The notes under the pieces: model-generated | The model's database searches: none | Seen by the model: the letters and a program-made list of their open reading frames with translations, nothing else | What the model was told of the DNA's origin: nothing | Assembly: GCF_009674675.1 (NCBI RefSeq) | Contig: NZ_WKJC01000001.1 | Location: 1,830,599-1,894,598 of the forward strand | DNA length: 64,000 nucleotides | Direction: 5' to 3' | Source: Kangiella sp. HZ709 | GTDB lineage: Bacteria > Pseudomonadota > Gammaproteobacteria > Enterobacterales > Kangiellaceae | Shown here: positions 28,229 through 37,477 of the stretch, piece after piece | Layout of the letters: every line of letters starts with the position of its first letter | How positions within the stretch are numbered: the first letter of the stretch is position 1 | Translations under genes and position numbers: made by a program

Positions 28229-28536
28229 TGATAATTTTACCTGATGAGCCTATTCTCGATAGTTAAGAATTGGACTGAATTGATTGAATATTAAACAGCT
28301 CATAAAGTCTTGATTTTGATTGACAATTCAGAAAAGTACCTTATGTATTCTCGATTCTAATAAAAGTTCCATAAAAAAACGGTCAAAAGGTAAATTTTGT
28401 TGACCTGTCCGCTTTATCTGTGATATTTATTACTCCACCAGTGTTATTTTTTATTGGTTGTTTTCTATGGATCGAAGAAATAACAAAAATGGTGTTAATA
28501 AAAGTAAATTTACTAACTACATATAGGTAAGATTTT
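28229..28536. other. Intergenic region upstream of the TonB receptor
   Basis: No gene is seen in this stretch. A TTGACA hexamer at 28320-28325 with a weak TATGTA 16 bases later (28342-28347) is a possible plus-strand promoter for the receptor; it would leave a 5' leader of about 180 bases. A short reading frame on the minus strand inside it has no family features and was not kept. Confidence 0.4.
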
Positions 28537-31377
28537 ATGACTAACAAGACAATGATAGCTAAAGCTGTTAAAGCTGCCTTATTTGGCGGTTTAGCTGCTT
28601 CATTCGCTACCACTGCTCCAGTTGCTTTTGCTGCTGAAGAGGGCGATGAAGAAGCAAACGTTGTTACAACTACAGGTTCACGTATCCGTGGCGTTGATTT
28701 AGCTGAAGCTAATCCTGTTCAAGTTGTAACTAAAGAAGATATTGAGCGTACAGGTTCGCAAAGTATTGGTGATATCCTTCAGGACATCCCAGCGGCAGGT
28801 TCTGCTCTAAATACTACATTCAACAACGGTGGTAATGGTTCAACTACTGTTGATTTACGTAACTTAGGTTCTAACCGTCTATTAGTGCTAGTTAATGGTC
28901 GTCGTTGGACTCCTGGTTTAGGTGGTTCTGTTGATTTAAACAACATTCCAGTATCAATCATTGAGCGTGTTGAAATCTTAAAAGATGGCGCATCTGCAGT
29001 ATATGGTTCTGACGCAATCGCTGGTGTTGTAAACGTAATCACTACAACTGATTACGAAGGCATGAACGCTTCTGCTTACTTAGGTGAGACTTCAGAAGGT
29101 GATGGTGAAACTCAAAACTTTAGTGTTGGCATGGGTGCTGCAAGTGATACATCTTCAGCTTACTTAAATGTTTCTTACACTCAAATTGAGCCAGTATTTG
29201 CTGGCGATCGTGAAATCGCTGCAGTTCCTGTATTTGGTGCTCCAGTTGGATATGGCGGTTCTTCTGGTACTCCAGATGGTCGTTTCTTACATTATGATCC
29301 AGCAGGCAACTTCTTTAACAACGCTGGCGATGGTGCTGGTGGTTTCGTACCTTGGGATAACGTAGCAAGTCGTTTTAACTTTGCTCCATTTAACTACTTG
29401 GTAACGCCACAAGAAAGAACTAACTTGTATGCTCAAGCTTCACATCAAATCAATGATACTTTACGTTTCCGTTCAGAAGTTTTCTACGGTAACCGTAAAT
29501 CTGAGCAACTTTTAGCACCTACGCCATTATTTGTAGGTCTATTTGGTTCTGGTCTTGGTACACAAACTGTAATCGGCGCTAACAACCCATTTAACCCATT
29601 AGGTTATGCGTTAGATTCTACTTGTTCAGACCCAACAGCTGGTTGTTTATTATTAACTGGTCGTCGTATGATTGAAGCTGGTTTCCGTAGCTTCTCACAA
29701 GACGTTGACCAATGGCAGTTCAGTGCTGGTTTCGACGGTGAATTTGAAGCTTTAGACCGCGTATTTAACTGGGACTTTAACTACACATATGCACGTATCT
29801 CTCAAAATACTTTGACAGATGGTTTATTAAACATGCAAAGAGTTAACTTAGCTCTTTCTGATGCTTGTTTAACTGACTCTACGTGTGTACCTTTGAACTT
29901 GTTCGGCGGTTCTGACCCTGCAAGCTTCACTGGAACTATTACTCCAGCGATGATCAACTACATCACATTCACAGCGCAGGATACTCTAGAGACTGATTCT
30001 CAAGATATCACTTTCAACATCGCTGGTGACATGTTTGAATTGCCTGCTGGCGTTGCTAAGTTTGCATTTGGTTTAGAAAGACGTTTCGAAGAAGGTTTCG
30101 ATCAACCTGATGCTTTAATCGCAGCTGGCATTACATCTGGTAACTCTCGTCAGCCAACTCAAGGTGCTTATGATCTTGAAGAAGCATATGTTGAGTTTGA
30201 TTTACCTCTATTGTCAGACGTAGCTTTAGCTAAGTCGTTGTCATTACAAGTTGCAAGCCGTTACTCTAAGTACAGCAACTTTGGTAGCACGACTAACAAC
30301 AAGCTTGGTTTCAGATGGCAGCCAATGGATGATTTAGTGGTTCGTGGTACTTTCTCAGAAGGTTTCCGTGCTCCGTCAATCTTTGAATTATTCCAAGGTC
30401 AAGGCGATAGCTTCCCAACATTAACGGATCCATGTAGTGATTTCACTAACAGTACAGATCCAAATGTTATTGCTAACTGTCAAGCAGATGGTGTACCTAC
30501 TACTTACATTCAGCCTAACCAACAAATCCGTATCACTGTTGGTGGTAACCCTGACTTAGGTCCTGAAGAAACAGAAAGTCAAACTTTCGGTTTCGTATAT
30601 AGCCCTGAGCAAGTAGACGGTTTAACAGTTTCTGTTGATTGGTATGACATTGAGATTGATAACGCTGTTACTACAGTTGGCGCGCAAAACATCTTGAATA
30701 GCTGTTATGCTGCTGCTCCTGGTGATCGTGCTTTATGTAACTTCATCACTCGTTCATCAGCTGGTAACGTTTCAGACTTATTTAACGGTAACGTTAATGC
30801 TGCAAACTTATCAACTGAAGGTGCTGATTTAGCAGTTAACTATAGCTTTGATACTGATGAGCTAGGTACTTTCGGCATTATTTGGGATACTTCTTATGTA
30901 GATAAGTATGGTTCTGAGTTTACCGATGATACGACTGGTAACACTGTATTCATCAACAACGTAGGTGTTGGTTTTGGTGGTGGTCTAATTCCACGTTTCC
31001 GTTCAAACATTTACTTAGATTGGAACTACGGTGACTGGGGTGTTTCTTGGACTACTCGTTATATTCACGCAGTTACCGAGTCTTGTGACTTAGGTACTAG
31101 TGCTTCAGATAACGCAGTTGAAGATGCATTATGTACATTCATCAACGATCCAGCTGACGCAACTGATAACCAACAACGTTTAGGTGGTACTACTTACCAC
31201 GATTTACGTGTGACTTACAATGTTGCAGATTGGGATAGCCAATTAGCATTCGGTATTAGAAACATTGGTGATAAAGATCCACCGATTTCTTATGCAGCAT
31301 TTGCTAACAGCTTTGACCCAACTCAGTATGATGCTCCTGGTAGCTTCTACTACTTGCGTCTAAGCACAAACTTCTAA
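28537..31377 (+). CDS. TonB-dependent outer-membrane receptor
   Basis: Outer-membrane active transporter, 946 aa. Signal peptide about 1-32 (ending VAFAAEEG). The plug domain (about 45-170) carries VVTTTGSRIRG, SIGDILQDIPAAGS, LRNLGSNRLLVLVNGRRW and GASAVYGSDAIAGVVNVITT. The 22-strand barrel fills the rest and ends in the aromatic YYLRLSTNF. It belongs to the large marine type whose ligands are often sugars, peptides or other organics, but the ligand cannot be read from sequence. Codon use is strongly biased to GGT, CGT and AAC, suggesting high expression. It is followed by a strong terminator, then an oxygenase-like gene. Confidence 0.93.
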   Translation: MTNKTMIAKAVKAALFGGLAASFATTAPVAFAAEEGDEEANVVTTTGSRIRGVDLAEANPVQVVTKEDIERTGSQSIGDILQDIPAAGSALNTTFNNGGNGSTTVDLRNLGSNRLLVLVNGRRWTPGLGGSVDLNNIPVSIIERVEILKDGASAVYGSDAIAGVVNVITTTDYEGMNASAYLGETSEGDGETQNFSVGMGAASDTSSAYLNVSYTQIEPVFAGDREIAAVPVFGAPVGYGGSSGTPDGRFLHYDPAGNFFNNAGDGAGGFVPWDNVASRFNFAPFNYLVTPQERTNLYAQASHQINDTLRFRSEVFYGNRKSEQLLAPTPLFVGLFGSGLGTQTVIGANNPFNPLGYALDSTCSDPTAGCLLLTGRRMIEAGFRSFSQDVDQWQFSAGFDGEFEALDRVFNWDFNYTYARISQNTLTDGLLNMQRVNLALSDACLTDSTCVPLNLFGGSDPASFTGTITPAMINYITFTAQDTLETDSQDITFNIAGDMFELPAGVAKFAFGLERRFEEGFDQPDALIAAGITSGNSRQPTQGAYDLEEAYVEFDLPLLSDVALAKSLSLQVASRYSKYSNFGSTTNNKLGFRWQPMDDLVVRGTFSEGFRAPSIFELFQGQGDSFPTLTDPCSDFTNSTDPNVIANCQADGVPTTYIQPNQQIRITVGGNPDLGPEETESQTFGFVYSPEQVDGLTVSVDWYDIEIDNAVTTVGAQNILNSCYAAAPGDRALCNFITRSSAGNVSDLFNGNVNAANLSTEGADLAVNYSFDTDELGTFGIIWDTSYVDKYGSEFTDDTTGNTVFINNVGVGFGGGLIPRFRSNIYLDWNYGDWGVSWTTRYIHAVTESCDLGTSASDNAVEDALCTFINDPADATDNQQRLGGTTYHDLRVTYNVADWDSQLAFGIRNIGDKDPPISYAAFANSFDPTQYDAPGSFYYLRLSTNF

Positions 31378-31402
31378 TAGTTTTAACACTACAGAAGAAT
31401 AA

Positions 31403-31428
31403 AGAGCGGCATTTGCCGCTCTTTTTTT
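31403..31428 (+). terminator. Terminator of the TonB receptor gene
   Basis: Stem AGAGCGGC/GCCGCTCT (31403-31410 and 31415-31422), loop of four, then a run of Ts to 31428. It is 25 bases after the receptor stop and only 12 bases before the next start codon, so the oxygenase-like gene would depend on read-through or on a promoter within this short gap. Confidence 0.92.
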
Positions 31429-31439
31429 AAGGAAACAAT

Positions 31440-32093
31440 ATGAAGTTAGAACAATGGTTTGCCTTACCGGTAGCCGTAGACACAATCAATAAACCTGATA
31501 TTTTTCATAATCAGCTTAAAGACTATATTCTAGAAATCGAAAACTCCGAAGAAGAAAATAAAATTTTAACTCAATCAAAAAAAACTGGGCTTTATGAGAG
31601 CGAATGGAATCTACTGGATAGAAGTGAACCCGTTATTAGAGAGTTAAAAGAAGAAATCTTTAGTAGAGTAAAGGCATTAGTTTGTAAATTAAATGGCTAC
31701 CACGAGAAAATATCAAGTTCAATGGTAATCAAGCAGCAAACTTGGTTTCACGTCACTAGAAATGGTGGCTATTTCACAAATCATAATCATCCAATGGCTT
31801 CTTGGTCAGCAGTGTATTGTGTGGCCGAAGGTGATTATAATTCTGGTGATGATAGTGGTGTTACAAGGTTTTTCTCGCCATTTCAAATTAATGGTTATAT
31901 TGATGCTGGTAATGTAAATCTACAACCACCATTCAGTCAGTCTACAATGAATATAAAGTTACGTACGGGACAAATTATATTTTTTCCATCAAATTTAATG
32001 CATGAAGTATCGCCTTATCTAGGCGCTAAAGAAAGAATAACTATTGCGAGTAATTTTTGGTTTGAAAACAAGTATGTAAATATAAGAGCTTAA
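31440..32093 (+). CDS. Putative 2OG-Fe(II) oxygenase (2OG-FeII_Oxy_5/TIGR02466-like)
   Basis: Predicted Fe(II)/2-oxoglutarate-dependent dioxygenase fold, 217 aa. Candidate iron ligands His115/His117 (NHNHP) and His188 (FFPSNLMHEVSPY), with Arg199 (KERITIASNFWF) as the probable 2-oxoglutarate anchor. Substrate unknown. The RBS AAGGAAAC is good. It lies directly behind the TonB receptor and faces a distant relative on the other strand, with their stop codons overlapping by four bases. Such enzymes are frequently found next to TonB receptors in marine gammaproteobacteria. Confidence 0.78.
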   Translation: MKLEQWFALPVAVDTINKPDIFHNQLKDYILEIENSEEENKILTQSKKTGLYESEWNLLDRSEPVIRELKEEIFSRVKALVCKLNGYHEKISSSMVIKQQTWFHVTRNGGYFTNHNHPMASWSAVYCVAEGDYNSGDDSGVTRFFSPFQINGYIDAGNVNLQPPFSQSTMNIKLRTGQIIFFPSNLMHEVSPYLGAKERITIASNFWFENKYVNIRA

Positions 32094-32734
32094 TATACAA
32101 ATTGAAAACCAGGTGATTCAGAGAGTACATCAAAAGCTATGACCACTCTGTCCTCATTCGAAGAAGAAGGGTGAACATAGTGCATATAGTAAGGGGGAAA
32201 TAGTATAAGTTTACCTTCAACAGGAGTGATTCTTCTTGTGTTCGAGTAGCCGTGATTGATAGAAATGGGCACTGGATTGATGAACTCTATATCCCCTTCA
32301 GGTGATTTAGCATCTTTGGGTATTTTGAGGTAATAAACTCCGCTTGCTATATTCTTCACAGTAGGATGAAAATGAGGACGTTGCCAATTTTTATTCCTTA
32401 GTATATTTGCCCACCCAACAGGCCAGGGATTTATTTTTTTAGATTCTTCACCAAAAACTTGAGATAGGTAACTATTAATTGCAGGAAATAAGATTTCTGT
32501 TTTAAATCGGTTCACGACAGAATCATTTTGCTGAAAATAATTGAAGTCTAATGGAGTTTGAAACCCACCTTCAGTTGTAATTTGGCCAGATTTAACAGCA
32601 TTTTTATCAGCGAATTGTTGTTCTAAAGCCAAGATATTCTTATAAAGAGATTTATGAAGATCTGATAAGCCAGAAAAATCACGTTGTAATACGTAAGTAG
32701 GATAATGAACTTCTAAGGATTCTGTAAATTTCAT
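32090..32734 (-). CDS. Putative 2OG-Fe(II) oxygenase, convergent relative
   Basis: Second member of the same oxygenase group, 214 aa. It has His121/His123 (RPHFHPTVKNIASGVYYLKIP), His185 (LILFPPYYMHYVHP) and Arg196 (EDRVVIAFDVL) in the same spacing as its neighbour, but overall sequence identity is low, so this is not a recent duplication. The SGVYYLKIP motif is closer to the textbook family pattern than that of the plus-strand gene. Substrate unknown; its location suggests a shared task with the receptor. Confidence 0.78.
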   Translation of the reverse strand: MKFTESLEVHYPTYVLQRDFSGLSDLHKSLYKNILALEQQFADKNAVKSGQITTEGGFQTPLDFNYFQQNDSVVNRFKTEILFPAINSYLSQVFGEESKKINPWPVGWANILRNKNWQRPHFHPTVKNIASGVYYLKIPKDAKSPEGDIEFINPVPISINHGYSNTRRITPVEGKLILFPPYYMHYVHPSSSNEDRVVIAFDVLSESPGFQFVY

Positions 32735-32796
32735 AGAGAGTAATACGTAAATATAAATATCTTATTCTATTGGTTAGTAAAGTCACCATGCAACTA

Positions 32797-33858
32797 TTAA
32801 ATATGCCACTCATCTAAAACATCGTGAGCAGCCATCGGCTTGACATCCATAACGAAGGAAGAGCCTTCAAAGTTATCCACTTCAACAGTAACTTTATCGG
32901 CGCCTTTTCCACCAGAATAACGCGCAACAATTTGAGCAGCTAACTTTAGATCTTCTTTATCAAAAGTACCTTCTACTAGAGTTAGAGGGCCACCATGGCT
33001 AACCGTGTGAATTGTGGTGAATTCTTTACGATAGCCTCGTAAGAAGTTATTTTCTCCTTCTTCACGGCTAACAATAATCTTAAAGTTAGGCTTCGGTCTA
33101 ATATGTCGCCCTACTTTTAATAGCATAATATCATCAAGCTCATAATGCTTTTCACCACGAGCCTCCCAAAGGTCTGCAAGTTTCTTTGAGTAGTTTGCAT
33201 CGGTTAAGAAGCAGCAGCCACCAGCAGGTTGAGCAAAGTCTTCAAAACCAAATTTTTTCGCAAGCTCAAACTGAGGTTTTCGACTTCTACCTGTGAAACC
33301 GAGAAGCTCTTCACGCTGTACCCAACCTTCACGTTCTGGCAGGGTTGGCATTAGATTTTGTGCACATAAAGGACGTAACAATCTATCCTCAGCACCAGAC
33401 TCACGTGCAATAATTGGCATCGTTTCCTTGCGTTGAGACTTAGGTCTTTGTCCAATGACTTCACCAGTAATAATAAAGTCGAATCCGTTTTCATCAGCCC
33501 AAGCTTGAGCTTGATTGACCATATAGATTTTGCAATCGAGGCAAGGATTGAGATTAGCACCATAGCCGTGCTTAGGGTTATAAACAATATCTTTGTATTC
33601 TTCTGAAATATCAATAATATGCAGCTTTATTCCAAGTTGTTCAGCGCTCCACAACGCATTGTTTCGTTTTTGCTTTTCTTTATCTTTTTTACGAATAGCA
33701 TGGGTATGGCCTTCTACGCAAAATCCAGTGTAAAAATTAATACCTTCAACATGAACCCCTTGCTCTTGGACAACTCTGGCCGCTAATAAAGAGTCTAAAC
33801 CACCAGAAATTAATGCGACGGCTTTGCGTTGAGGTTTTGTGTTCGATAATTCAGTCAT
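32797..33858 (-). CDS. PP-loop thiouridylase-like protein (ThiI/MnmA-related, NFACT-R_2-type C-terminus)
   Basis: Predicted ATP-dependent tRNA- or sulfur-transfer enzyme, 353 aa. The N-terminal PP-loop has SGGLDS at residues 18-23. The middle contains a CxxC (NPCLDCKIYM), GEVIGQRPKSQR and AGGCCFLTD, a cysteine set suited to carrying sulfur. The C-terminal part (about 245-353) resembles the RNA-binding extension found in this subfamily. Databases often call such proteins tRNA methyltransferases or 2-thiouridylases, but it is distinct from true MnmA. A TusA-like gene lies upstream on the same strand, supporting a sulfur-relay role. Exact product unknown. Confidence 0.68.
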   Translation of the reverse strand: MTELSNTKPQRKAVALISGGLDSLLAARVVQEQGVHVEGINFYTGFCVEGHTHAIRKKDKEKQKRNNALWSAEQLGIKLHIIDISEEYKDIVYNPKHGYGANLNPCLDCKIYMVNQAQAWADENGFDFIITGEVIGQRPKSQRKETMPIIARESGAEDRLLRPLCAQNLMPTLPEREGWVQREELLGFTGRSRKPQFELAKKFGFEDFAQPAGGCCFLTDANYSKKLADLWEARGEKHYELDDIMLLKVGRHIRPKPNFKIIVSREEGENNFLRGYRKEFTTIHTVSHGGPLTLVEGTFDKEDLKLAAQIVARYSGGKGADKVTVEVDNFEGSSFVMDVKPMAAHDVLDEWHI

Positions 33859-34269
33859 GCTAATTCAGAAATTGTGCTGCTCAAAAAATGGACAGCGATT
33901 ATAGCTGAAGCCGAGAGCGTAAGCAAAGTAAGACGGCTAGTTTTTGATGATAATGATAGGATCTAAAATGGACCTTTCTTCTCTACTGTGTTTATTGGGA
34001 ACATCGACTATCGAATATTTATAGAGAGCAAGGCTTATCCAAGGCCCTTTACATCAACAATCAATACGCTTATTTAAAACACTTAAATAGTGGCGTCACC
34101 GAGCAATATCTTGGCTGACTTACTAACGGGTGCTATTGTTGATGGCACATAATGAAATGGAATGAACAAACGACTTCATATCGCTATTCTACATGCCTAT
34201 CTTTGAATAGGCATAGAGTATTAATCGTTGGGATTTAACCAGGTTGAATTTTGGAATTTAAAGTATCAT
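33859..34269. other. Intergenic region between the PP-loop and TusA-like genes
   Basis: No intact gene is seen. One stop-free stretch of 51 codons on the plus strand (33963-34118) reads like protein but has no start codon and could be a decayed gene end. An inverted repeat ATGCCTAT/ATAGGCAT (34193-34200 and 34207-34214) lies about 55 bases behind the TusA-like stop without a T tract. Because of this gap the two genes may not share one transcript. Confidence 0.5.
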
Positions 34270-34548
34270 TTACTTTCTTAGCAAAAATTGGATAGTGTGA
34301 TCGTCAAGCTCAGCAAATCCTATCACAGTTATATCATTGATTCTGGACCAAGTAGGGATATCTGCCATAGTTCCAGGGTCAGTACAGATAACCTTGAGGT
34401 ATTCGCCAACGTGCATATCTTTTAATTTATTCTGGGTTTTAATTACCGGCATAGGACACAGTAAGCGATAGCACTCCAAAACTTCGAAATTCTCAGTCAC
34501 ATCTAGAAGTCGTAGGAATTCAGTTTGTTCCAATTTGGACATTTTCAT
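34270..34548 (-). CDS. TusA-family sulfurtransferase
   Basis: Small sulfur-carrier protein, 92 aa. The family motif CPMPVIKTQNKL places the persulfide Cys at residue 31. The rest follows TusA (GEYLKVICTDPGTMADIPTWSR). An N-terminal extension of about 20 residues is longer than in E. coli TusA (81 aa). Probably passes sulfur to a thiolation enzyme; the downstream PP-loop protein is the obvious candidate. Whether this is the cell's main TusA cannot be told here. Confidence 0.85.
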   Translation of the reverse strand: MKMSKLEQTEFLRLLDVTENFEVLECYRLLCPMPVIKTQNKLKDMHVGEYLKVICTDPGTMADIPTWSRINDITVIGFAELDDHTIQFLLRK

Positions 34549-34696
34549 TTCTCAAAGATTGATTAACTTAGAGATTATAGGTGATTTATAGCTTTAGAGT
34601 AAATTAAAGGAAAGTGATTATTTTCTGTCCGAAACCCTTTATCTAGTGTAGAATTGCGCCACTTTTTATAGCTCCAACTAGATTAACGAGAATCTC

Positions 34697-36517
34697 ATGA
34701 TCGAAAAATTACGCAATATTGCGATTATTGCCCACGTTGACCACGGTAAAACGACTTTGGTTGATAAGCTGCTTGAGCAGTCAGGTACTTTAGGTGAACG
34801 CGCTGGCGAGCAAGATCGTGTGATGGATTCCAACGATCTAGAAAAAGAGCGTGGCATTACCATTTTAGCTAAGAATACAGCTATTACTTGGAATGACTAC
34901 CGTATTAACATCGTAGATACTCCTGGTCACGCCGATTTTGGTGGAGAAGTAGAGCGCGTGATGTCGATGGTGGATTCGGTATTACTACTGGTAGATGCGG
35001 CTGAAGGGCCAATGCCCCAAACTCGGTTTGTAACACAAAAAGCATTTGCACAAGGCTTGAAGCCAATATTAGTGATCAACAAGATTGATAAACCAGGCGC
35101 ACGCCCTGATTGGGTTATGGATCAAGTCTTTGATTTGTTTGATAATCTTGGCGCTACTGATGAGCAACTAGACTTTGAAGTGGTTTATGCTTCTGCCTTG
35201 AATGGTTGGGCTAGTCGCGAAGAAGCCGAAACTGGCGAAAATATGCAACCATTGTTTCAAGCAATTGTCGACAATGTTTCTCCGCCACCTGCAAATAGCG
35301 AAGGTGGCTTCCAAATGCAAATCTCGCAATTGGATTATAATTCCTATGTTGGCGTTATTGGCGTTGGTCGTATTAAGCGCGGTAGCGTTAAAATTAATCA
35401 GCAGGTAACTATTGTTGGTGCCGATGGCGCTAAACGTAATGGTAAAGTAGGTCAAGTACTAGGTTACTTAGGCTTAGACCGCCATGAAGTCGAAACGGCG
35501 GAAGCTGGTGATATTATTGCTATCACAGGTTTGGGCGATTTAAAAATCTCAGACACTATTTGTGATCAAAATGAAGTGGAAGCTTTGCCTGCGCTTAGCG
35601 TTGATGAGCCGACAGTTACCATGACCTTCCAAGTGAATACTTCACCTTTTGCAGGTAAGGAAGGTAAATATGTTACTTCAAGAAATATTCTAGAGCGTTT
35701 GCACCAAGAGTTAGTTCATAACGTTGCATTAAGAGTAGAAGAAACTGATGATCCGGATAAATTTAAAGTATCAGGTCGTGGTGAATTACACTTGGGGATC
35801 TTGATTGAAAACATGCGTCGCGAAGGTTATGAGTTAGCAGTATCTCGTCCAGAAGTAATTATTAAAGAAGAAAACGGTCAATTAATGGAGCCTTACGAGT
35901 CAGTCACCATTGATGTGGAAGAAGAGCACCAGGGCAGCATTATGGAGAACTTAGGTTTGCGTAAAGCAGAACTAACTAATATGACTCCAGATGGTAAAGG
36001 CCGTATACGTATGGACTTTATGATGCCAAGTCGTGGTTTGATAGGCTTTCAAACAGAATTCATGACCTTAACATCTGGTTCGGGTTTGATGTATCACACG
36101 TTTGAGCATTATGGTCCACATAAAGGCGGCGAAATTGGTCAGCGCATTAATGGCGTTTTGATTTCTAATGGTCAAGGTAAAGCATTAACTAATGCCTTAT
36201 TTAACTTGCAAGAACGTGGTCGTTTATTTGCCAAACATGGTGATGAAGTTTATGAAGGGCAAATTGTCGGTATTCACAGTCGCGCAAACGATTTGACGGT
36301 TAATGCTCTTAAAGGTAAGCAATTAACCAACGTTCGTGCATCAGGAACTGATGATGCGCAAGTTTTGACGCCTCCAATTAAGATGACTTTAGAGCAAGCT
36401 TTAGAATTTATTGATAATGATGAATTGGTTGAGGTTACTCCTGAGTCTATTCGTATTCGTAAGAAGTTATTAACGGAAAGCGAAAGAAAGCGTGCAGCAA
36501 GGCCGCCTAAAGCATAA
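34697..36517 (+). CDS. typA: Ribosome-associated GTPase BipA/TypA
   Basis: Translational GTPase involved in 50S assembly and stress or cold adaptation. G1 is [10 protein letters not shown] (residues 12-21), the switch contains [13 protein letters not shown], followed by [15 protein letters not shown] and [11 protein letters not shown]-like domains III and V and the BipA-specific C-terminal domain ([21 protein letters not shown]) complete the protein. Length 606 aa is standard. A clear terminator follows. Confidence 0.97.
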   Translation: MIEKLRNIAIIAHVDHGKTTLVDKLLEQSGTLGERAGEQDRVMDSNDLEKERGITILAKNTAITWNDYRINIVDTPGHADFGGEVERVMSMVDSVLLLVDAAEGPMPQTRFVTQKAFAQGLKPILVINKIDKPGARPDWVMDQVFDLFDNLGATDEQLDFEVVYASALNGWASREEAETGENMQPLFQAIVDNVSPPPANSEGGFQMQISQLDYNSYVGVIGVGRIKRGSVKINQQVTIVGADGAKRNGKVGQVLGYLGLDRHEVETAEAGDIIAITGLGDLKISDTICDQNEVEALPALSVDEPTVTMTFQVNTSPFAGKEGKYVTSRNILERLHQELVHNVALRVEETDDPDKFKVSGRGELHLGILIENMRREGYELAVSRPEVIIKEENGQLMEPYESVTIDVEEEHQGSIMENLGLRKAELTNMTPDGKGRIRMDFMMPSRGLIGFQTEFMTLTSGSGLMYHTFEHYGPHKGGEIGQRINGVLISNGQGKALTNALFNLQERGRLFAKHGDEVYEGQIVGIHSRANDLTVNALKGKQLTNVRASGTDDAQVLTPPIKMTLEQALEFIDNDELVEVTPESIRIRKKLLTESERKRAARPPKA

Positions 36518-36531
36518 AAGTTTGATGTTTT

Positions 36532-36558
36532 AAAAGCCGCGATTTAGCGGCTTTTTTT
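36532..36558 (+). terminator. Terminator of typA
   Basis: Stem AAAAGCCGC/GCGGCTTTT with a six-base loop and a T run, 15 bases after the typA stop. Confidence 0.9.
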
Positions 36559-36626
36559 ATGGCTACTGATATGCAACTTTTTCTTGCTATACTGTTCTTA
36601 TATAAAAGATTGAAATTGGGGCGGCA

Positions 36627-37004
36627 ATGAAAAAAATAATTCTTGCACTATCGATAGTGGTATTAACTGCTTGTTCAACAAGTACAGTTCAAAAAGTAGC
36701 GAAGGTTTCTCGCATACTAACCGGTGGCGATCCGCCTCGCTCGGCTTTTTTAGATTCGACTGTAAAGGAAGCGTTAGCTCATGAAATGAGCGTGTGTTTA
36801 GATGGTAATGAAAACGACATTGAGCTTAGAGCCGAATGTGCAAAAATAGCAGTAGCTAAAGTAAAAGAACAAAAAGGATTAGAAGAGGATATAGATCTGG
36901 GTGGCGAAGTTATTGTGCGTCGTGTTGATGAAGATGAAGTGATAGATGGTACGAAAGAGGGTTCTGGGGAAAGTGATGAAATAAAAGGTGATGATGATCA
37001 ATGA
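36627..37004 (+). CDS. Small predicted lipoprotein of unknown function
   Basis: 125 aa with a lipoprotein signal peptide: basic start (MKK), hydrophobic core and lipobox VLTAC, giving Cys16 as the lipidated residue. The mature part is short, with two further cysteines ([15 protein letters not shown]) and a very acidic C-terminal tail. No family recognised. RBS GGGGCGG is near. The stop overlaps the dtd start (ATGA), so the two are co-translated, though no functional link is apparent. Confidence 0.75.
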   Translation: MKKIILALSIVVLTACSTSTVQKVAKVSRILTGGDPPRSAFLDSTVKEALAHEMSVCLDGNENDIELRAECAKIAVAKVKEQKGLEEDIDLGGEVIVRRVDEDEVIDGTKEGSGESDEIKGDDDQ

Positions 37005-37438
37005 TTGGATTATTGCAACGAGTCACTCAATCGAAAGTGTCTGTTAATGGGGCAGCTATTGGTGAAATAGAAAAAGGAATTATGGTTTTGGTGGGTGTGG
37101 AAAAAGACGATACTGAAACCTCGGCAGACAAATTGCTCAAGAAATTACTCAGTTATCGTGTATTTTCAGATGCAGCTGGCAAAATGAACTTATCATTGAA
37201 AGATATCGAAGGCGGCTTATTGTTAGTACCGCAGTTTACTTTGGCCGCAGATACAGACTCAGGGTTACGTCCCAGCTTTTCCAGTGCAGCACCTCCCACG
37301 TACGCAAGAAGATTATTCGAGTATATGGTTACTAAAGCACAAGCTGAGTATCACAAAACCGCAGCAGGACAGTTTGGCGCAGAGATGAAAGTTGAACTTA
37401 TTAATGATGGCCCTGTAACCTTTAATTTAAAGGTCTAA
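37001..37438 (+). CDS. dtd: D-aminoacyl-tRNA deacylase
   Basis: Removes D-amino acids from mischarged tRNA. The active-site elements [22 protein letters not shown] and the C-terminal cis Gly-Pro motif [11 protein letters not shown] are intact. Length 145 aa is standard. It overlaps the lipoprotein gene by four bases and is convergent with the MFS-acyltransferase gene 17 bases away. Confidence 0.96.
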   Translation: MIGLLQRVTQSKVSVNGAAIGEIEKGIMVLVGVEKDDTETSADKLLKKLLSYRVFSDAAGKMNLSLKDIEGGLLLVPQFTLAADTDSGLRPSFSSAAPPTYARRLFEYMVTKAQAEYHKTAAGQFGAEMKVELINDGPVTFNLKV

Positions 37439-37444
37439 ATGAAA

Positions 37445-37477
37445 AGCTTAGAGATTACAGTTGTCCATCTCTAAGCT
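37445..37477 (-). terminator. Long inverted repeat spanning the stop of the MFS-acyltransferase gene
   Basis: Perfect eleven-base arms AGCTTAGAGAT (37445-37455) and ATCTCTAAGCT (37467-37477) enclose an eleven-base loop that contains the TAA stop of the minus-strand gene and its last codons. The minus strand continues with a weak T run (TTTTCATTT). Probably a terminator that overlaps the coding end. Confidence 0.55.

Noticed and set aside
28383..28613. 76-codon minus-strand frame upstream of the TonB receptor
   Set aside because: It overlaps the receptor's signal-peptide coding region and shows no recognisable protein features.
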